A stretch of 64,000 nt of DNA. It comes from Isoetes taiwanensis. Its lineage: Eukaryota; Streptophyta; Lycopodiopsida; Isoetales; Isoetaceae. Shown piece after piece: positions 23,309 to 34,094 of this stretch. The notes beneath the pieces were generated by a model, which did no database searches, had not been told where the DNA came from, and saw only the letters and a list, made by a program, of their open reading frames with translations. Every line of letters begins with the position of its first letter. Position 1 is the stretch's first letter. The DNA is taken from NCBI GenBank assembly GCA_021234155.1, contig JAJEKV010000109.1, positions 2,534,738 through 2,598,737 of the forward strand, written 5' to 3'. Made by a program: the position numbers and the translations under genes.

Positions 23309-24987
23309 TGTGACGCTCCCTGAATATATCGACCCACAGTGGCATTATACATCTGAGGACTTTCCCTCCCATGGCGACCATCTCGCCCGCCACGCGAAAA
23401 GCATGAATGGGTGGCCCTCCATCTAACTTTTTGGGCGTGCAACATAGAGGCAGCTTCTAGGAACTTGCATAAATGGTGAAGGACATTTTACCGGGATTGG
23501 GTCATCTTATAGATTGACATGTTATTGCAATTCAAAAATGGATTGATTTTAATGGGAAGGAAACATACCGTTTTTAAAAGTACCGGTGTAGGAAGGGCAT
23601 GAATACAAGGGTTAGCACACAACATAAATCACGTATAATTAACCACCACGAAGGGTGGCACATCCATCAAATACCAGCGGCAAAGAATATGCATCTAAAA
23701 CTAATAAAACACTCAAACCCGGGTTCTACCCCGGCTCGGACTCGAGTGAGGATCGTGCGGTTGGGCCTCAAGAGATCAGCGGAACCCGAATCTTGACATG
23801 GCGTTGGCTGGCATAGAACATCGGCTAGGGTTGTCCACTCCATCGCCCCTCATTGCACACTTTGCGGATGGGTCGATTCACGCTTATGGCTTCGCTATAT
23901 ATAGCCTTAGGAGACGCAGAACTCGGGGATCACCCTTTGGGTCTACTCGGGTTCATGACACTGGTCCGATGAGGCGGTGGGGGCGTCCCCTTCGGGGATC
24001 ACGGTGGTGTGGGTGGGTGAGCTAGAGAATCACGTGCGCATCGGCGACCCCGCATCCGTGCGGACTTACTCACCTAATTCTACTCAAAGTGCATGGTGCC
24101 CCATACGGGTCACACCACTACACCCGGGGAGTGTCGGACCCATGCAGGCCCTCCCGTGGCCGGCTATCAGGCCTAGCCCTTTGTAGGAGTCTCGGGAGCC
24201 TTTTATGCTCGTGCAAGACCCCACCCCCTACTTCACCACTGTGTCCCTTATGCGGTGCTAAGCGGACCATGGCGTCTATGACCGGTGGGCTCTTCGCGCC
24301 GCGGTAGAAACTACTAGGGTGTTAAAAAGGAAGTACTAGGAGCATTCTATACTCAAGCTCAAAGGCCTCTACCCCCCTTTTTAATCCCTGTTTACTGGAG
24401 CGACTAAACTGACTCATAGAGACATCGACCATCCCATAATGAGCATCATTCATAATTGAAAAGTATTCCTAATTACCAAAGAAGGGTTAATCTCACCCAA
24501 AACTATCGAGAAAAAAGAATACCAAAGTATTTTTCTACCATTTGCAAACTAACTACCACTAACCAGAGTTTCGGCTGGACCCGTTGTCAAGGGGTGCTTC
24601 CATGGGTGCATGTCTTGGGATAACAAAGAACAAATGAAAAGGGTGTTTGGTGATCCGGGGAATAACAAACAAGCTTTGTTTCTGGCCTTCGGCTGCTCTG
24701 GCGCTTTCTTTGGGTCGAAATTGGGCTGATATGAGGATGGCGCCTCCTTTGGTGGCCCTAGTTTAGCAACCCTCATCTTTGGCCACGGGTTATGCCAAAT
24801 GGCCTTCCACTATGAATTGACCTAATCACATGTCTTTAGATAATTATCCTTTATAATTTGGTTAACATAGCTAATTAAATCCATTGTGGCCAACCCCCTA
24901 GGTTATCATACCCTAGGTGGCGTACCTATACTAGGTGACGTGTCAATATATTTATACGTATACCGTATAAATACTTGGAACGTCACA
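23309..24987 (-). repeat. Chromovirus 3' LTR (1679 bp)
   Basis: It starts TGTGACGCTCC and ends GGAACGTCACA, with TGTGACG/CGTCACA inverted termini. It aligns along its length with 34863-36430, apart from small indels and a block at about 23450-23590 that is replaced by a shorter unrelated sequence in the other LTR. Minus-strand TATAAATATA near 24950 lies close to the LTR start. Confidence 0.95.
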
Positions 24988-25000
24988 TTCTCCCCTCCTT
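24988..25000 (-). promoter_or_regulatory. Chromovirus polypurine tract
   Basis: The minus strand reads AAGGAGGGGAGAA immediately before the 3' LTR, the expected plus-strand DNA primer. Confidence 0.88.
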
Positions 25001-25528
25001 AGAATTAATGCTGTCCTCAGCATTGGGGTTAGTTAGAGATATACTAACAAGGAAAGTACATTATAAAGGAAGGTAATTCCTTATTTCCAAAGGTAATATA
25101 TATTAAAACTTTTGAAGTTCAAAACAGTTTAAGCACTAAAGTGCATTCTAGATGATTTATCATGATCAAAAAGTTCAAGGACCAAGGTCCAATGTCAACA
25201 TTTGAGCAACAACAAAACAAGACGTGTAGAGAAAATAAAACTTGAAGAGTTCGGGTCATCAGCAACCCTCTAACATTTGCAGGTCACGTACTGCTCACTG
25301 GCCTGCACATGTCAGTATATCAGTATATATATATTTAGATTGTGGTTGAAGGGACCACCCCCTTATAGTAACGAAATAAACTCTATCTACCAGGGGACCT
25401 ATCATGTCTATGGTTTGCAGTTCATTGCAGCATAGGGAATGGTGAAGTTCCCATTGTAGCCGAGATGAACGCAGCCTATGATTTATATGCTGTCGTAGCA
25501 AGTTGTGGTCAGCTTACTTGCGATGCAT
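25001..25528 (-). other. Chromovirus 3' untranslated segment
   Basis: About 0.5 kb lies between the end of the integrase-chromodomain frame and the polypurine tract. No supported ORF is visible. Confidence 0.6.
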
Positions 25529-26750
25529 CTACCCCTCTAGGGCGCTACTCTTGGGAATAAAGCTTCCAAACTTACCGCCGGGTGCGGGGTTGATAGCATC
25601 GTTGATGGTGCGGCCTTGAGATTCCCGCATGAAGTCCGGATAGTGCTTGTGAAGGTCTATCTTCATCACCCAAGTAGCATCCTCAACTGGCAAGTGCTTC
25701 CACTTAACCAAGTATTGCAACATTTGAGTCCTTCTGGTTTGTTTGTAAGCCCGATCAAGGAGAGCCTCAGGCACTATTTCCAGTTGCTCTTCAGTCATTT
25801 CTAGGAGGGTTGGGGTATCCAAAACCTCCTCGGGATCAGGGGTGTGTTGTTTCAAAAGACTCACGTGAAAGACCTTGTGGATCTTCAAGCGGGGCGGTAA
25901 ATCCAAGCGATATGCCTGCTCTCCAACACGCTCAATAATTTTGAACGGTCCAGCCCATCTGGGTGCCAACTTCTTGCAGTTGCCAACCTTAAGCTTGGCT
26001 TGTTTTACCTTAATCTTCAGCCAAACGGATTCGCCCACCTGAAAAACGCGTGGGGTTCTGTGCTTATCGGCTACACTTTTCTGACGACTGCGTGCAGCTA
26101 ATAAGTACCCACGAACTTCTTCGACTAGAGCTTGCATTTCTAACAGAAGTTGTTGAGAAACCTCCACTTTAGAAACGGGGTTATGCCATGTGTGGGGAGT
26201 AAGGCATTGATAACCATAATTTATCATGAAGGGAGACATTCGGAAGACTCTGTTTCATCGTTGTAGGCAAACTCGACCCGGATAAATATAGTCAGCCCAT
26301 TGTGATTGCTTACTCCACACATAACTTCTTAACATATCCTCTATGATGCGATTTATGCGCTCCCGTCGACCATCGGTTTGAGGATGATATGCCGTACTCA
26401 TAGCAAGCTTAGTCTGAATAGTAGCAAAGAAATCTTTCGAAAAGCACTTACAAATTTGGGATCTGCATGCGACACAATCACTCGTGGCATCCCGTGTAAT
26501 CGAAGATCTCTTTGGCAAAAGCGTAGCGATATCAAAGGTCGTAGACGTGGTGCGACCACGACAAGAAATGAGCCATTTTCGACAATTTGTCGACGACTAC
26601 CATTAAGGCATCATACCCCCGGAGAGTTCGTGGAAGGCCGACAATGAAATCCATGGTTATCACCTCCCATTTGGCGTTAGGCACATCCAAAGGTTGCAGC
26701 TTCGCACGGAATCTTAAGCGCTTTCGGCTTTGGTTTTCGCGACACACGAC
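25529..26750 (-). pseudogene. Integrase with C-terminal chromodomain (chromovirus)
   Basis: This segment inserts the cDNA into host DNA. Three frames are joined by frameshifts. The N-terminal part (26747-26532) contains WEVITMDFIVGLPRT and LMVVVDKLSKMAHF. The core (26518-26255) contains KLAMSTAYHPQTDGRRERINR, the conserved region before the third catalytic residue. The 236-codon tail (26239-25529) has the GPFKIIERVGEQAYRL and HVSLLKQ blocks and then a chromodomain at about residues 153-205 (LQYLVKWKHLPVEDATW). That chromodomain keeps the central Trp but seems to lack the first and third cage aromatics, as in group II chromodomains. Frameshifts make this copy inactive as read. Confidence 0.92.
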
Positions 26751-26818
26751 TTATTACTCGCTTAATGTACACGGCAATGTCCTTTTTCATGGAAGGCCGA
26801 AATAGGCTGGATCGGATC

Positions 26819-27500
26819 TTAAAGTAGGTCTTCATAAAACGTGTCGGCTATAGGGCTATTGTGTGTGTCATGAAAAATAAGCTTCCGTACTCCTGAAGTC
26901 TGCGGCACACACAACTTATCCTTGTGATATAATAAGTTGCCCTCCTTCTTATATGCACGAAAAGCCTCGCGTTCTGCATCTGTGCGAGCTTCCTTAGCCA
27001 AATTGTCCCAAATGTCACAGAACTCTGGATCTATGGCCAAGGTCTGCTCTATCTGTTTTCCAAACTCACTGGTGAGTGTAGAAATGGCATTACAATGGGT
27101 TCGGGTCACCAAGGGATGGCGTGATAAAGCATCCGCAACCACGTTGTGCTTGCCAGGCTTATACATAATCTCAAAGTCATACTTCTCGAGAAATTCCATC
27201 CATCTCCTCTGACGGAGGTTGAGGTTCGGCTGGGTGGATAAATAACGGAGACTTTGATGATCCGTATCCATTGGAATTTTCTACCAAGAAGGTAGTGTCT
27301 CCATATCCGAGAACACGGACAACGGCTAACAATTCGATCATGGGTAGGATATCAGCTTTGCTCTGTGTCATTCATGTTCTTTGAATCGTAGGCAATTACC
27401 CTCCCCTCCTGCATTAGGACCCCACCGGTGGCAATTTTACTGGTATCTGTCGCCACTAGCTTATCCTGTTCAGAATCGGGTAATGTGAGAACTGGTGCTG
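26819..27500 (-). pseudogene. RNase H and integrase zinc-finger region (chromovirus)
   Basis: This segment removes RNA from the RNA:DNA hybrid. The frame at 27271-26819 contains [21 protein letters not shown], then [20 protein letters not shown], the classical end of Ty3/gypsy RNase H. It then runs toward the integrase H2C2 finger, which is broken after [13 protein letters not shown]. The upstream RNase H start, with GGVLMQEGRVIAYDSK, is in another frame at about 27460-27352. Confidence 0.9.
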
Positions 27501-28582
27501 ATGTTAGGGCATCCTTAAGTCTGCTTTGGAAACTCTGGCTGAACTTTTCGTCTTCCGGTGGTCCATCCAATCTTTCACCTTCTCATGCTTTGTGAGATTT
27601 GTAAGAGGAGCTGCGATCTTCGCAAAATCCTTCACAAATTTTCGATAGTAGCCTGCTAGTCCCAAGAAACTCCGGACTTCGGAAACATTTGCGGGAATAG
27701 GCCATTCTCTTACGGCCTCTATCTTTGCCGGGTCTGTAGCAATTCCGTCTGCCGAAATGATATGGCCCAAATACTCGACCTTTGGAGTGGCAAACTTGCA
27801 CTTAGAGAACTTGGCATAGAGCTGATGATGCCTTAGCTTTTGTAGGGCTAATCTAAGATGTTTCTCATGCTCCTCGAGGGTCTTACTATAGATGAGAATG
27901 TCATCGAAGAAAATAACAACAAAGTCATCCAGGTATTGCCGAAAGACATCATTCATTAGTCGCATGAAAGTTGTTGGGGCATTAGTTGCATAACTGTAAA
28001 TTCATAATGCCCATATCTAGTGGAAAAGCAGATTTATGGATGTCCTCCTCTTTAATCCTTATTTGATGGTATCCGGAGCGTAGATCAATCTTTGAGAAAT
28101 ACTTAGCCCCTTGTAACTGGTCCATTAGATCATACGCCTACGGGCAAAGCATAGCGATTCTTGATGGTATACTTGTTAAGTTGCGGTAATCAATACACAT
28201 CCTCGTGAGCCGCCCTTTTTCTTAACGAAGAGAATAGGGGCCAAAAGGCTAAAACACTAGGTCGGATGAAACCTAGGTTTAGTAGCTCCTGAAGTTGCTT
28301 CTTAAGTTCTGCCAATTCTGGAGGACTCATACGGTACGGGGCCTTGCTAGTAGGCTTGGTACCCGGCTCTAGAGCTATTTCACATTCCACCCCTCTAAAA
28401 GGAGGGAGCTTCTGAATCTCATCTGGGAAAAGGTCACCAAATTCCCGGAGAAGGCGAGCAATCCCTTCTGGCAAGGTATCGATTACTTGCTTTTGTTTAG
28501 CACCTGACCCTATGGATGCAAGGGAAATGATGCAGAGGAGCTTTTCCTTGCGTATAGCTTTATCCAACCGCCCGATGGACAT
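27501..28582 (-). pseudogene. Reverse transcriptase (chromovirus)
   Basis: This is a Ty3/gypsy reverse transcriptase. The 28582-28190 frame carries the entry segment with FPDEIQKLPPFRGVECEI and APYRMSPPELAELKKQL. The 27965-27504 frame carries the catalytic [13 protein letters not shown], the [17 protein letters not shown] block and [16 protein letters not shown]. The stretch between them is frameshifted. The polyprotein is disrupted. Confidence 0.92.
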
Positions 28583-28589
28583 AGGCGCA

Positions 28590-28985
28590 TGATAGGGTTG
28601 AAGGGTTCACCTTTAATAGTCACGCGGGCTCCATTAGTCTGCGTCAAAGGTAACTTCCCTCTTCTCGCAGTCTATGTTGGCTTTTGCGGATGCCAAGAAT
28701 TCCATACCAACAATGAGGTCATATTTACCAATGTCCATCAACTCGGCACCCAAAGCCACTGGTGCACCTGGCAACTGCATCTTAAGATTGATGCGACGGC
28801 CATGAGTATGCTGACCTTACCAGCGGCTAGAGTGGCGGGCCTTGGTCGAGACCTTAATGTTTCAAAGTTTGTAAGACTGAGCCATTCTAGGGGAAGCAAA
28901 ATTATGTGTACTTCCCGTATCCATAAGAATTACAAAAGGCTTCTTGTCTACTTGACCTATGGTGGAAATGACAGGTGACTTTTCG
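28590..28985 (-). pseudogene. Aspartic protease (chromovirus)
   Basis: Minus-strand frames around 28980-28880 read GQVDKKPFVILMDTGSTHNF, with the DTGS active site of retroviral-type aspartic proteases. It matures the polyprotein. The rest of the domain is spread over shifted frames. It lies between the gag zinc knuckle and reverse transcriptase, as expected. Confidence 0.85.
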
Positions 28986-30292
28986 GCATTGCCGGGTTTC
29001 TATAAATTTTGCAAGAATATGAGGCGCACCATGAATATACTCAGGAGCCTCGTCCTCGACAGGTAAGGTTGTCTCCAGCTCTTCCCAATCGAGATCGGCC
29101 ATGGCCAGCTGGGCAGTCTGCATAACATAAGGACAGTTGTGCATAAAGTGCCCAGGTCGCATACACCTGTAACATGCCTTATCCCGGCGGAGCTGTTCTT
29201 GGGCCTCCTTAGGTATAGACTGTAAAAGGTTTCGTACTTCCTTGCCGACATTGCTCTGTTTGTCAGCTGGGCTGAAAGTAACTTTCTTTTCCGGCCGGCT
29301 ATACGAGTTCTGTTGAGAAGGGCCCGGACTTGGCAAACGGGGTTTGTATGGTGTGGCTGCGAATAAGGAGTAGGACGCGGATACTGATTTCTTGGTGTGT
29401 CCTCCTCGAGGCTCAATGCCTTAGCCTCGGCCTCCGCAACTGATTTTGGGTCTATGGCTTTAACCATCCGTTTAATTGATGGGGCCAACCCTTCAATATA
29501 ACCCTCTACGGCTCTCTTTTCATTCATTCCGTGGAACATCTGACCTCAAGCGCATAAACTCATCGGTGTAAGCACGGGACCGACATACCCTTCTGCTCCA
29601 ACCTATAGAAGGTCTGAATCTGCTGGCATTTGTGCGCACGAGGCACATAATGCGACTTGAACGCCTTGGCGAACTTCCTGAAGTTGCATCTGCTCCTGTC
29701 CAGATGCTTGGCCCTGGCATAGCCCTTCCACCAAATACGGCAGGCGACTCTGTAAGGTTGGTGGTGGCAACCTTTTCTGTATCCTTTTAGTCATGCCATA
29801 AGACTTCCCGAACTCCTTCATTTCGTCCGGCCCGGGACTACGCATTGATCGCCTCTGGATTTTCCATCAAACCGGGCCAATTTCCTATTCTTCCATATGC
29901 TAGTTATGGCGTTTTCAACCGTCTTACGGTACTCCTTATCCCGGGCTTTGCATGGTCACCACTGATACCGAGATGAATCGAAGACCCGAAGTGGTTGAGC
30001 GAGAGGAAGTGGCACTATCCTTAGAGGAACCGGTGGCGCTTAGCATGAGGCCTCCTCGGTGCGAGTACGAGGACTAGCTCGAGGGGGGAGATGGGTTGTG
30101 CAGGTGGACTCGGTGGTAGCGGAGGTAAATCCGGTCCATCTTCACGGGTTTGTTGCGGTGGGTTGGCATGCAATACATAGGCGTAATTCGCCTAAGCGCC
30201 TTTTCATTAACATCGGTTCTGTTAGAGTCGACCCTCTGGCGTTGGAGGGTGTCTGCATAAGCGGCGTTCAGACGCAAATCTAAATCGAGCAT
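28986..30292 (-). pseudogene. gag with zinc knuckle (chromovirus)
   Basis: Gag runs from about 30292 (MLDLDLRLNAAYAD) down to the knuckle. Frames contain MSVRAYTDEFMRLR-like text near 29550 and EGYIEGLAPSIKRMVKAI (29500). An acidic AEAEAKALSLEED segment follows, and then CYRCMRPGHFMHNC near 29160, a complete CCHC knuckle. Gag forms the particle and binds RNA. At least three frameshifts occur. The start codon choice is tentative. Confidence 0.88.
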
Positions 30293-30668
30293 GAAAAAGG
30301 TATAAGCATATTTATAACAGATAAATTCTTACAAATTGTATCATGTCGAACAAAGAGGTAGAGAGAGAACACAAAGGGAATTTGTTATTATAAGAGGAAA
30401 AACTTTGCTATTACAGTTTCACACCAAGAGTCGGTACAAGAGTATTATACAAAGGCGACATGATACAACTGGAATTTAGAGTGAACTCACAAACATCATA
30501 AAAAAAACGAAACTAGAAAGATCCGGCCTAGGGGTTCGCAAAGGGGTACAGAATTGAATAGCGAACACTCTCACGCACAGCCCTAACGAGCTTGTAGCGT
30601 GCCCAGGCTTGGACAATCACTGGTTGGTATTCCCAGGTTGGACTAACAATGAGAAGGTTGAAAAAGCC

Positions 30669-30990
30669 TTAGCGAGAGCATAGAAGAGTTGCCACGAGGT
30701 GGTCGTTTGGCATCCTCGAAAGCCTCGTGCTGCTCATACTCCAATAGTCAGTGCGGCGCGGGGGGTCAACCCGGGTCCTCAAAGCTCTGTCCCTAAGGAT
30801 GTTAACTATCTCCAACCCTTTTTCAGCATCATAAGGTTCTCCTGGTGGCGGGGGTTCCATCTCATAGCCTTCATCCCATTCGGGATATTCGCCATATCTC
30901 TGGCCATAGTCCTGCTCTGGCGGCCCGGGATCATCCCTCCTTATCATGTCTGTAATCCTCTCCTCATATTCCCAAAGGGTCTCTTCTGCA
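30669..30990 (-). CDS. ORF3: short acidic Pro/Tyr-rich protein of unknown function
   Basis: This open minus-strand frame runs to a stop at 30669, with ATG at 30947. It is rich in Asp, Glu, Pro and Tyr (EWDEGYEMEPPPPGEPYD) and turns basic towards the end. The frame stays open upstream of the ATG to about 30985, where the sequence TTGTCTTGCAG looks like a 3' splice site, so it may be an internal exon rather than a separate gene. It sits between ORF2 and gag. I recognise no family. Confidence 0.45.
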
Positions 30991-31276
30991 AGACAATTGA
31001 AATGAATATAGAGGGTTGGATAGTTTTGTTATAGACCAACTCGAATAACCAGCAAAACACATGATAGAAGGAATAGTTTTCAATTGTATTCATAAAGATA
31101 GTAATTTCAATCGATGAAAAGAAAGATGTATCATATTATAAAGTGGCTAAAGAATTTGCCAACCCAAAATTCCACAATCATACGCAATACAAAAATGCGT
31201 GAAATACGATTAGTTTAAGAGCTAGGTCCTCCCTCTTCATCCCAGTAGGCCTAGGAGGTGGTGGAGGCGGTCGGTG

Positions 31277-32627
31277 TCATGGCAGAGAGTCACCCGGGGT
31301 CTCTTGTGGCGGCCGCAATAGATGCAACCTCGGTGGATAGGCAGCGGCCAATGGGGCTGCCGTGAGGAGCTTCATGCTCATCGGGCGCAATATCGACCCA
31401 AGGCCGTCGAGGGCAAGATCCCGTCGCGACAGTACATAATTAAACGTACGATAGGGGAGCTTCTTGTGGCCGGCCAGTGTAGAGAGAGCACGGAGGGCCC
31501 ACCATGAAGCTTCAGCCCCCGGCCCTAAATCCCGGGCTATAAAAAGGACTTGCCCGTGTCGAAAGGCTGACAAAAAGAAACGGGTAAGGTGGTTGCCCGA
31601 TACCTTCCCTTGCGGGGTCTCTGATGTGGCCACCTCCTTATCCAAATCCATGGAAACCTCCTCTTCCTTAAGTTCTTGCTGCTCCTCCTTCACATGAGCA
31701 GGGTTATGATATAAATCCTCTCCCTCGTCATCTGAACCCGAGGGAACCTCAACCATATTAATATTTGGGACGTGAGGTCCCATAGCCGTGAAGGCATCTG
31801 GTGAGGGCTGAGAGGCCGGCTCTTGCATCACGAAGTCCCGAAGCCGTAGCAATGTCTCGGCGGGTTCGATAGTCTCTGGCGGGCTGGAGGCGAGCATGTT
31901 GCACCTCCGAAGGTAGCTCAATAGAAGTGAAGTCGATGAAATCATCCATACAATACTCTGCAAGCTCATAAAGCACGTGGTCTTTACGCTTGCGCCTAAA
32001 TCCAGCCATGATGTGATAAGTCCAGATAATATCATCCAGGAGAAGGTATTCTTGCCCTTGGAGATAGATAACTGGAAGGGCATCCAGCCCTGACAAGCCT
32101 ACCGCTTGCTCCCGGTGCGGTGGCAGCTCTTCCGCTAATTGCTTCCAATGGGCGAAGTCGCCCATGCCTATGTGTTCGTCTTCCCCTCCTCGGAAGACTC
32201 GGGCGGTTGCCTTTCTCTATAGGCAAGGTTTCATCCTCGACGTATTGGTCCATGAGGATAGCTAGGGCGAAGGCGACCTCAAGGTATTGCCGCCCCTGAC
32301 GCTGCACAACGGGCAAGTGTTTGCCCCATCGGAGCTTTCCCTTCAGGACATCATATGCATGAGTGTCTCCCCCGAGCATCTCTCGGACTACCTCCCGCTC
32401 CAGATACAGTTGGGGAGGATCCCCAAGAGGAATACACAGAGGGAGCATCTCCTCCCTGTAGAAATCCAAGAATCCGGCGTAATCTGGGTGCCTCTGCATG
32501 TTGGCAAGGAGATCTAGGCGCTGGCATAGCAAAGGCCGCAGCAGGTCGAAAGGGACTTGCGGATCCCATTGCTCTCCGTCATGGTACCAGCAAAAGTCGT
32601 GGCGCCATGGCGCTAGAAGGGAGGAGG
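31277..32627 (-). pseudogene. ORF2: second pre-gag protein, frameshifted, unknown family
   Basis: About 430 codons are spread over three minus-strand frames, with shifts near 32170-32200 and 31880-31900. The first frame has RLDLLANMQRHPDYAGFL and HLPVVQRQGRQYLEV. The second has ALPVIYLQGQEYLLLDD, an internal echo of the first. The third has an acidic patch (31750-31640) and a basic, helical-looking C-terminus with TRFFLSAFRHGQV and AGHKKLPYRTFNYVLSRRD. The N-terminal blocks resemble those of ORF1 by eye. A strong polypyrimidine-CTTCTAG acceptor-like site lies just before the first ATG (about 32625). No known family is recognised. Confidence 0.6.
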
Positions 32628-32849
32628 AAGCAAGAAAATGAGAGAAAACAAGTGGGAGTACACACTAAAAACCCCTTTTAAACCCTTTTTTTATTATTAC
32701 GCTGATGTCAGCAATTTCATATTTTAAAATAAAATATAAGGTTCTCAATACATCTTCACTTAAAACAAAAAGAGTTTTTTTTTTTTTTTTTTATTATTAT
32801 TATTTATCGAAAAAAATATGTACAATGGGAAAACCCCGGTAACACAAGG
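32628..32849 (-). other. ORF1-ORF2 spacer, intron-like
   Basis: This AT-rich spacer contains a T/A homopolymer run (plus-strand T run near 32775-32792). It ends on the minus strand in a long pyrimidine tract followed by CTTCTAG, so it resembles the 3' part of an intron. Confidence 0.45.
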
Positions 32850-34094
32850 CTAAGGATGCTCCCCCCGAATCCTGCGGGCGAGGGCTAAGTCCTTGGGCAT
32901 AATGGTAACTCTCTTCGCGTGAATCGCGCAGAGGTTAGCGTCACCAAAAAGTGCCACCAGATAGGCTTCAGCAGCCTCTTGGAGTGCCAAAATTGCAAAG
33001 GTCTGGAAACGGAGGTCGGTCTTGAACTGCTGCGCGATCTCTCGTACCAGCCTCTGGAAGGGAAGCTTCCGTATCAGAAGCTGTGTGGACTTCTGGAACT
33101 TGCGGATTTCCCGCAAGGCCACGGTACCAGGTCGGTACCGAGGGGGCTTCCTTTGTGGGGCGGGTTTTGTGGGCGGCCCCTTCGGTGCAGGCACCGTCTT
33201 AGCCCCAACAGCCGGTCGGGAGCTATCCACCCGCTGCTGTCTCCGACTGGAGCTGGTATTCTTGCCAAAAGCTCCGACAGTCTTTAATTTTTCTTTATAC
33301 TGACTGCCGGATTTTCGGGCCACGGCCTTCTTACGGTGCTTAATGGTCGTGTGCGCCGTGGGTATTGGTCCCGGCCCACTCCCTGATGCCCCTCCGTCTT
33401 GCGGGTTCAGCTGCTCCTGCCGAGCCCTCTCCTCTTCTTCAAGCTTCTCCCGTTCCTCGCGAGCTCTCCTCAGATCTTCTTGAACCTGAGCAAAATGTTG
33501 GGCTGCGCTTCGGCGAAGGAGCTCAGCCTGGTACCGCTGGGGCCGCTGATCCATATCCATCTGAATGGTTGTCATATAATCTATGCTGATATCAGGGATT
33601 TCTCCCCAGATAAAACTGCGGTTATCCTCGTCCCAACGGTATGGGGGAACCTCAATTGCCCTGCCATCTATGACGGCAAAGCCGTCCCCGAGGTACCGGT
33701 ATTCTCTGCCCCGAGCCGCCGTATCTGCTCGCTCAATCTCCCGATGGTCATCTTCCTTGGCCAAGCCTCTGATACGATCGGCTTCTGCCCTGATGTCCTC
33801 CTCCTCAGAATGCCCCTCTTGTTCAAGAGGATAGAACTTAATCAGCATCATGACCATGTCATGTTGCTCGACGATGGTGTAGGAGAGTTGACGGAGGTTC
33901 AGCCGGATCAAAAATGGCTCTGAGAAGTGATAGATAGGATAGGGAATCCTATCATTATTCTCGAACCGGTTCACCAACTCATCCAAAAGGATGTCGATGA
34001 AGGCCGGATCTGTAGCCATGTACCGGGCGATCATGGCATAAATCTCCACGATGCTGAGGGTAGAAGGGTCCGGAGCGCTCTTGGTCTGGGCCAT
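32850..34094 (-). CDS. ORF1: histone H3-fold fusion protein encoded inside a chromovirus
   Basis: This is an uninterrupted 414-residue frame. Residues 1-180 are a novel mixed domain, with no family recognised. Residues about 187-228 form a charged coiled coil ([17 protein letters not shown]). Residues 229-315 are a basic, Pro/Ser-rich linker with an ARKS motif at 259-262. Residues about 316-414 are a histone H3 core with every secondary-structure element and no gaps: [34 protein letters not shown], then [10 protein letters not shown] and [17 protein letters not shown]3 residue n corresponds to n+279. R49, K56, R63, R69, R72, K79, R83, C110, H113, K115, R116, K122 and D123 are kept; K36 is Arg; changes include E59Q, D77Q, S87F and E105G. 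Loop 1 has canonical length, so it is not CENH3-like. It is first after the leader and ahead of gag on the element's strand. The role is unknown; nucleosome incorporation is inferred from the preserved core. Confidence 0.95.
   Translation of the reverse strand: MAQTKSAPDPSTLSIVEIYAMIARYMATDPAFIDILLDELVNRFENNDRIPYPIYHFSEPFLIRLNLRQLSYTIVEQHDMVMMLIKFYPLEQEGHSEEEDIRAEADRIRGLAKEDDHREIERADTAARGREYRYLGDGFAVIDGRAIEVPPYRWDEDNRSFIWGEIPDISIDYMTTIQMDMDQRPQRYQAELLRRSAAQHFAQVQEDLRRAREEREKLEEEERARQEQLNPQDGGASGSGPGPIPTAHTTIKHRKKAVARKSGSQYKEKLKTVGAFGKNTSSSRRQQRVDSSRPAVGAKTVPAPKGPPTKPAPQRKPPRYRPGTVALREIRKFQKSTQLLIRKLPFQRLVREIAQQFKTDLRFQTFAILALQEAAEAYLVALFGDANLCAIHAKRVTIMPKDLALARRIRGEHP

Noticed and set aside
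23798-24307. Overlapping plus-strand frames within the chromovirus LTRs
   Set aside because: They are not conserved between the two LTR copies and have no domain, so they are chance frames in GC-rich LTR sequence.
33399-33923. A 174-codon plus-strand frame opposite ORF1
   Set aside because: It is an antisense shadow of the H3-fusion gene, with low-complexity composition and no family resemblance.
32850-34094. Calling the ORF1 H3 domain a centromeric CENH3
   Set aside because: Loop 1 (around KTDLRF) has canonical H3 length and the alpha-N and C-terminal helices match conventional H3. CENH3 proteins have a longer, diverged loop 1.
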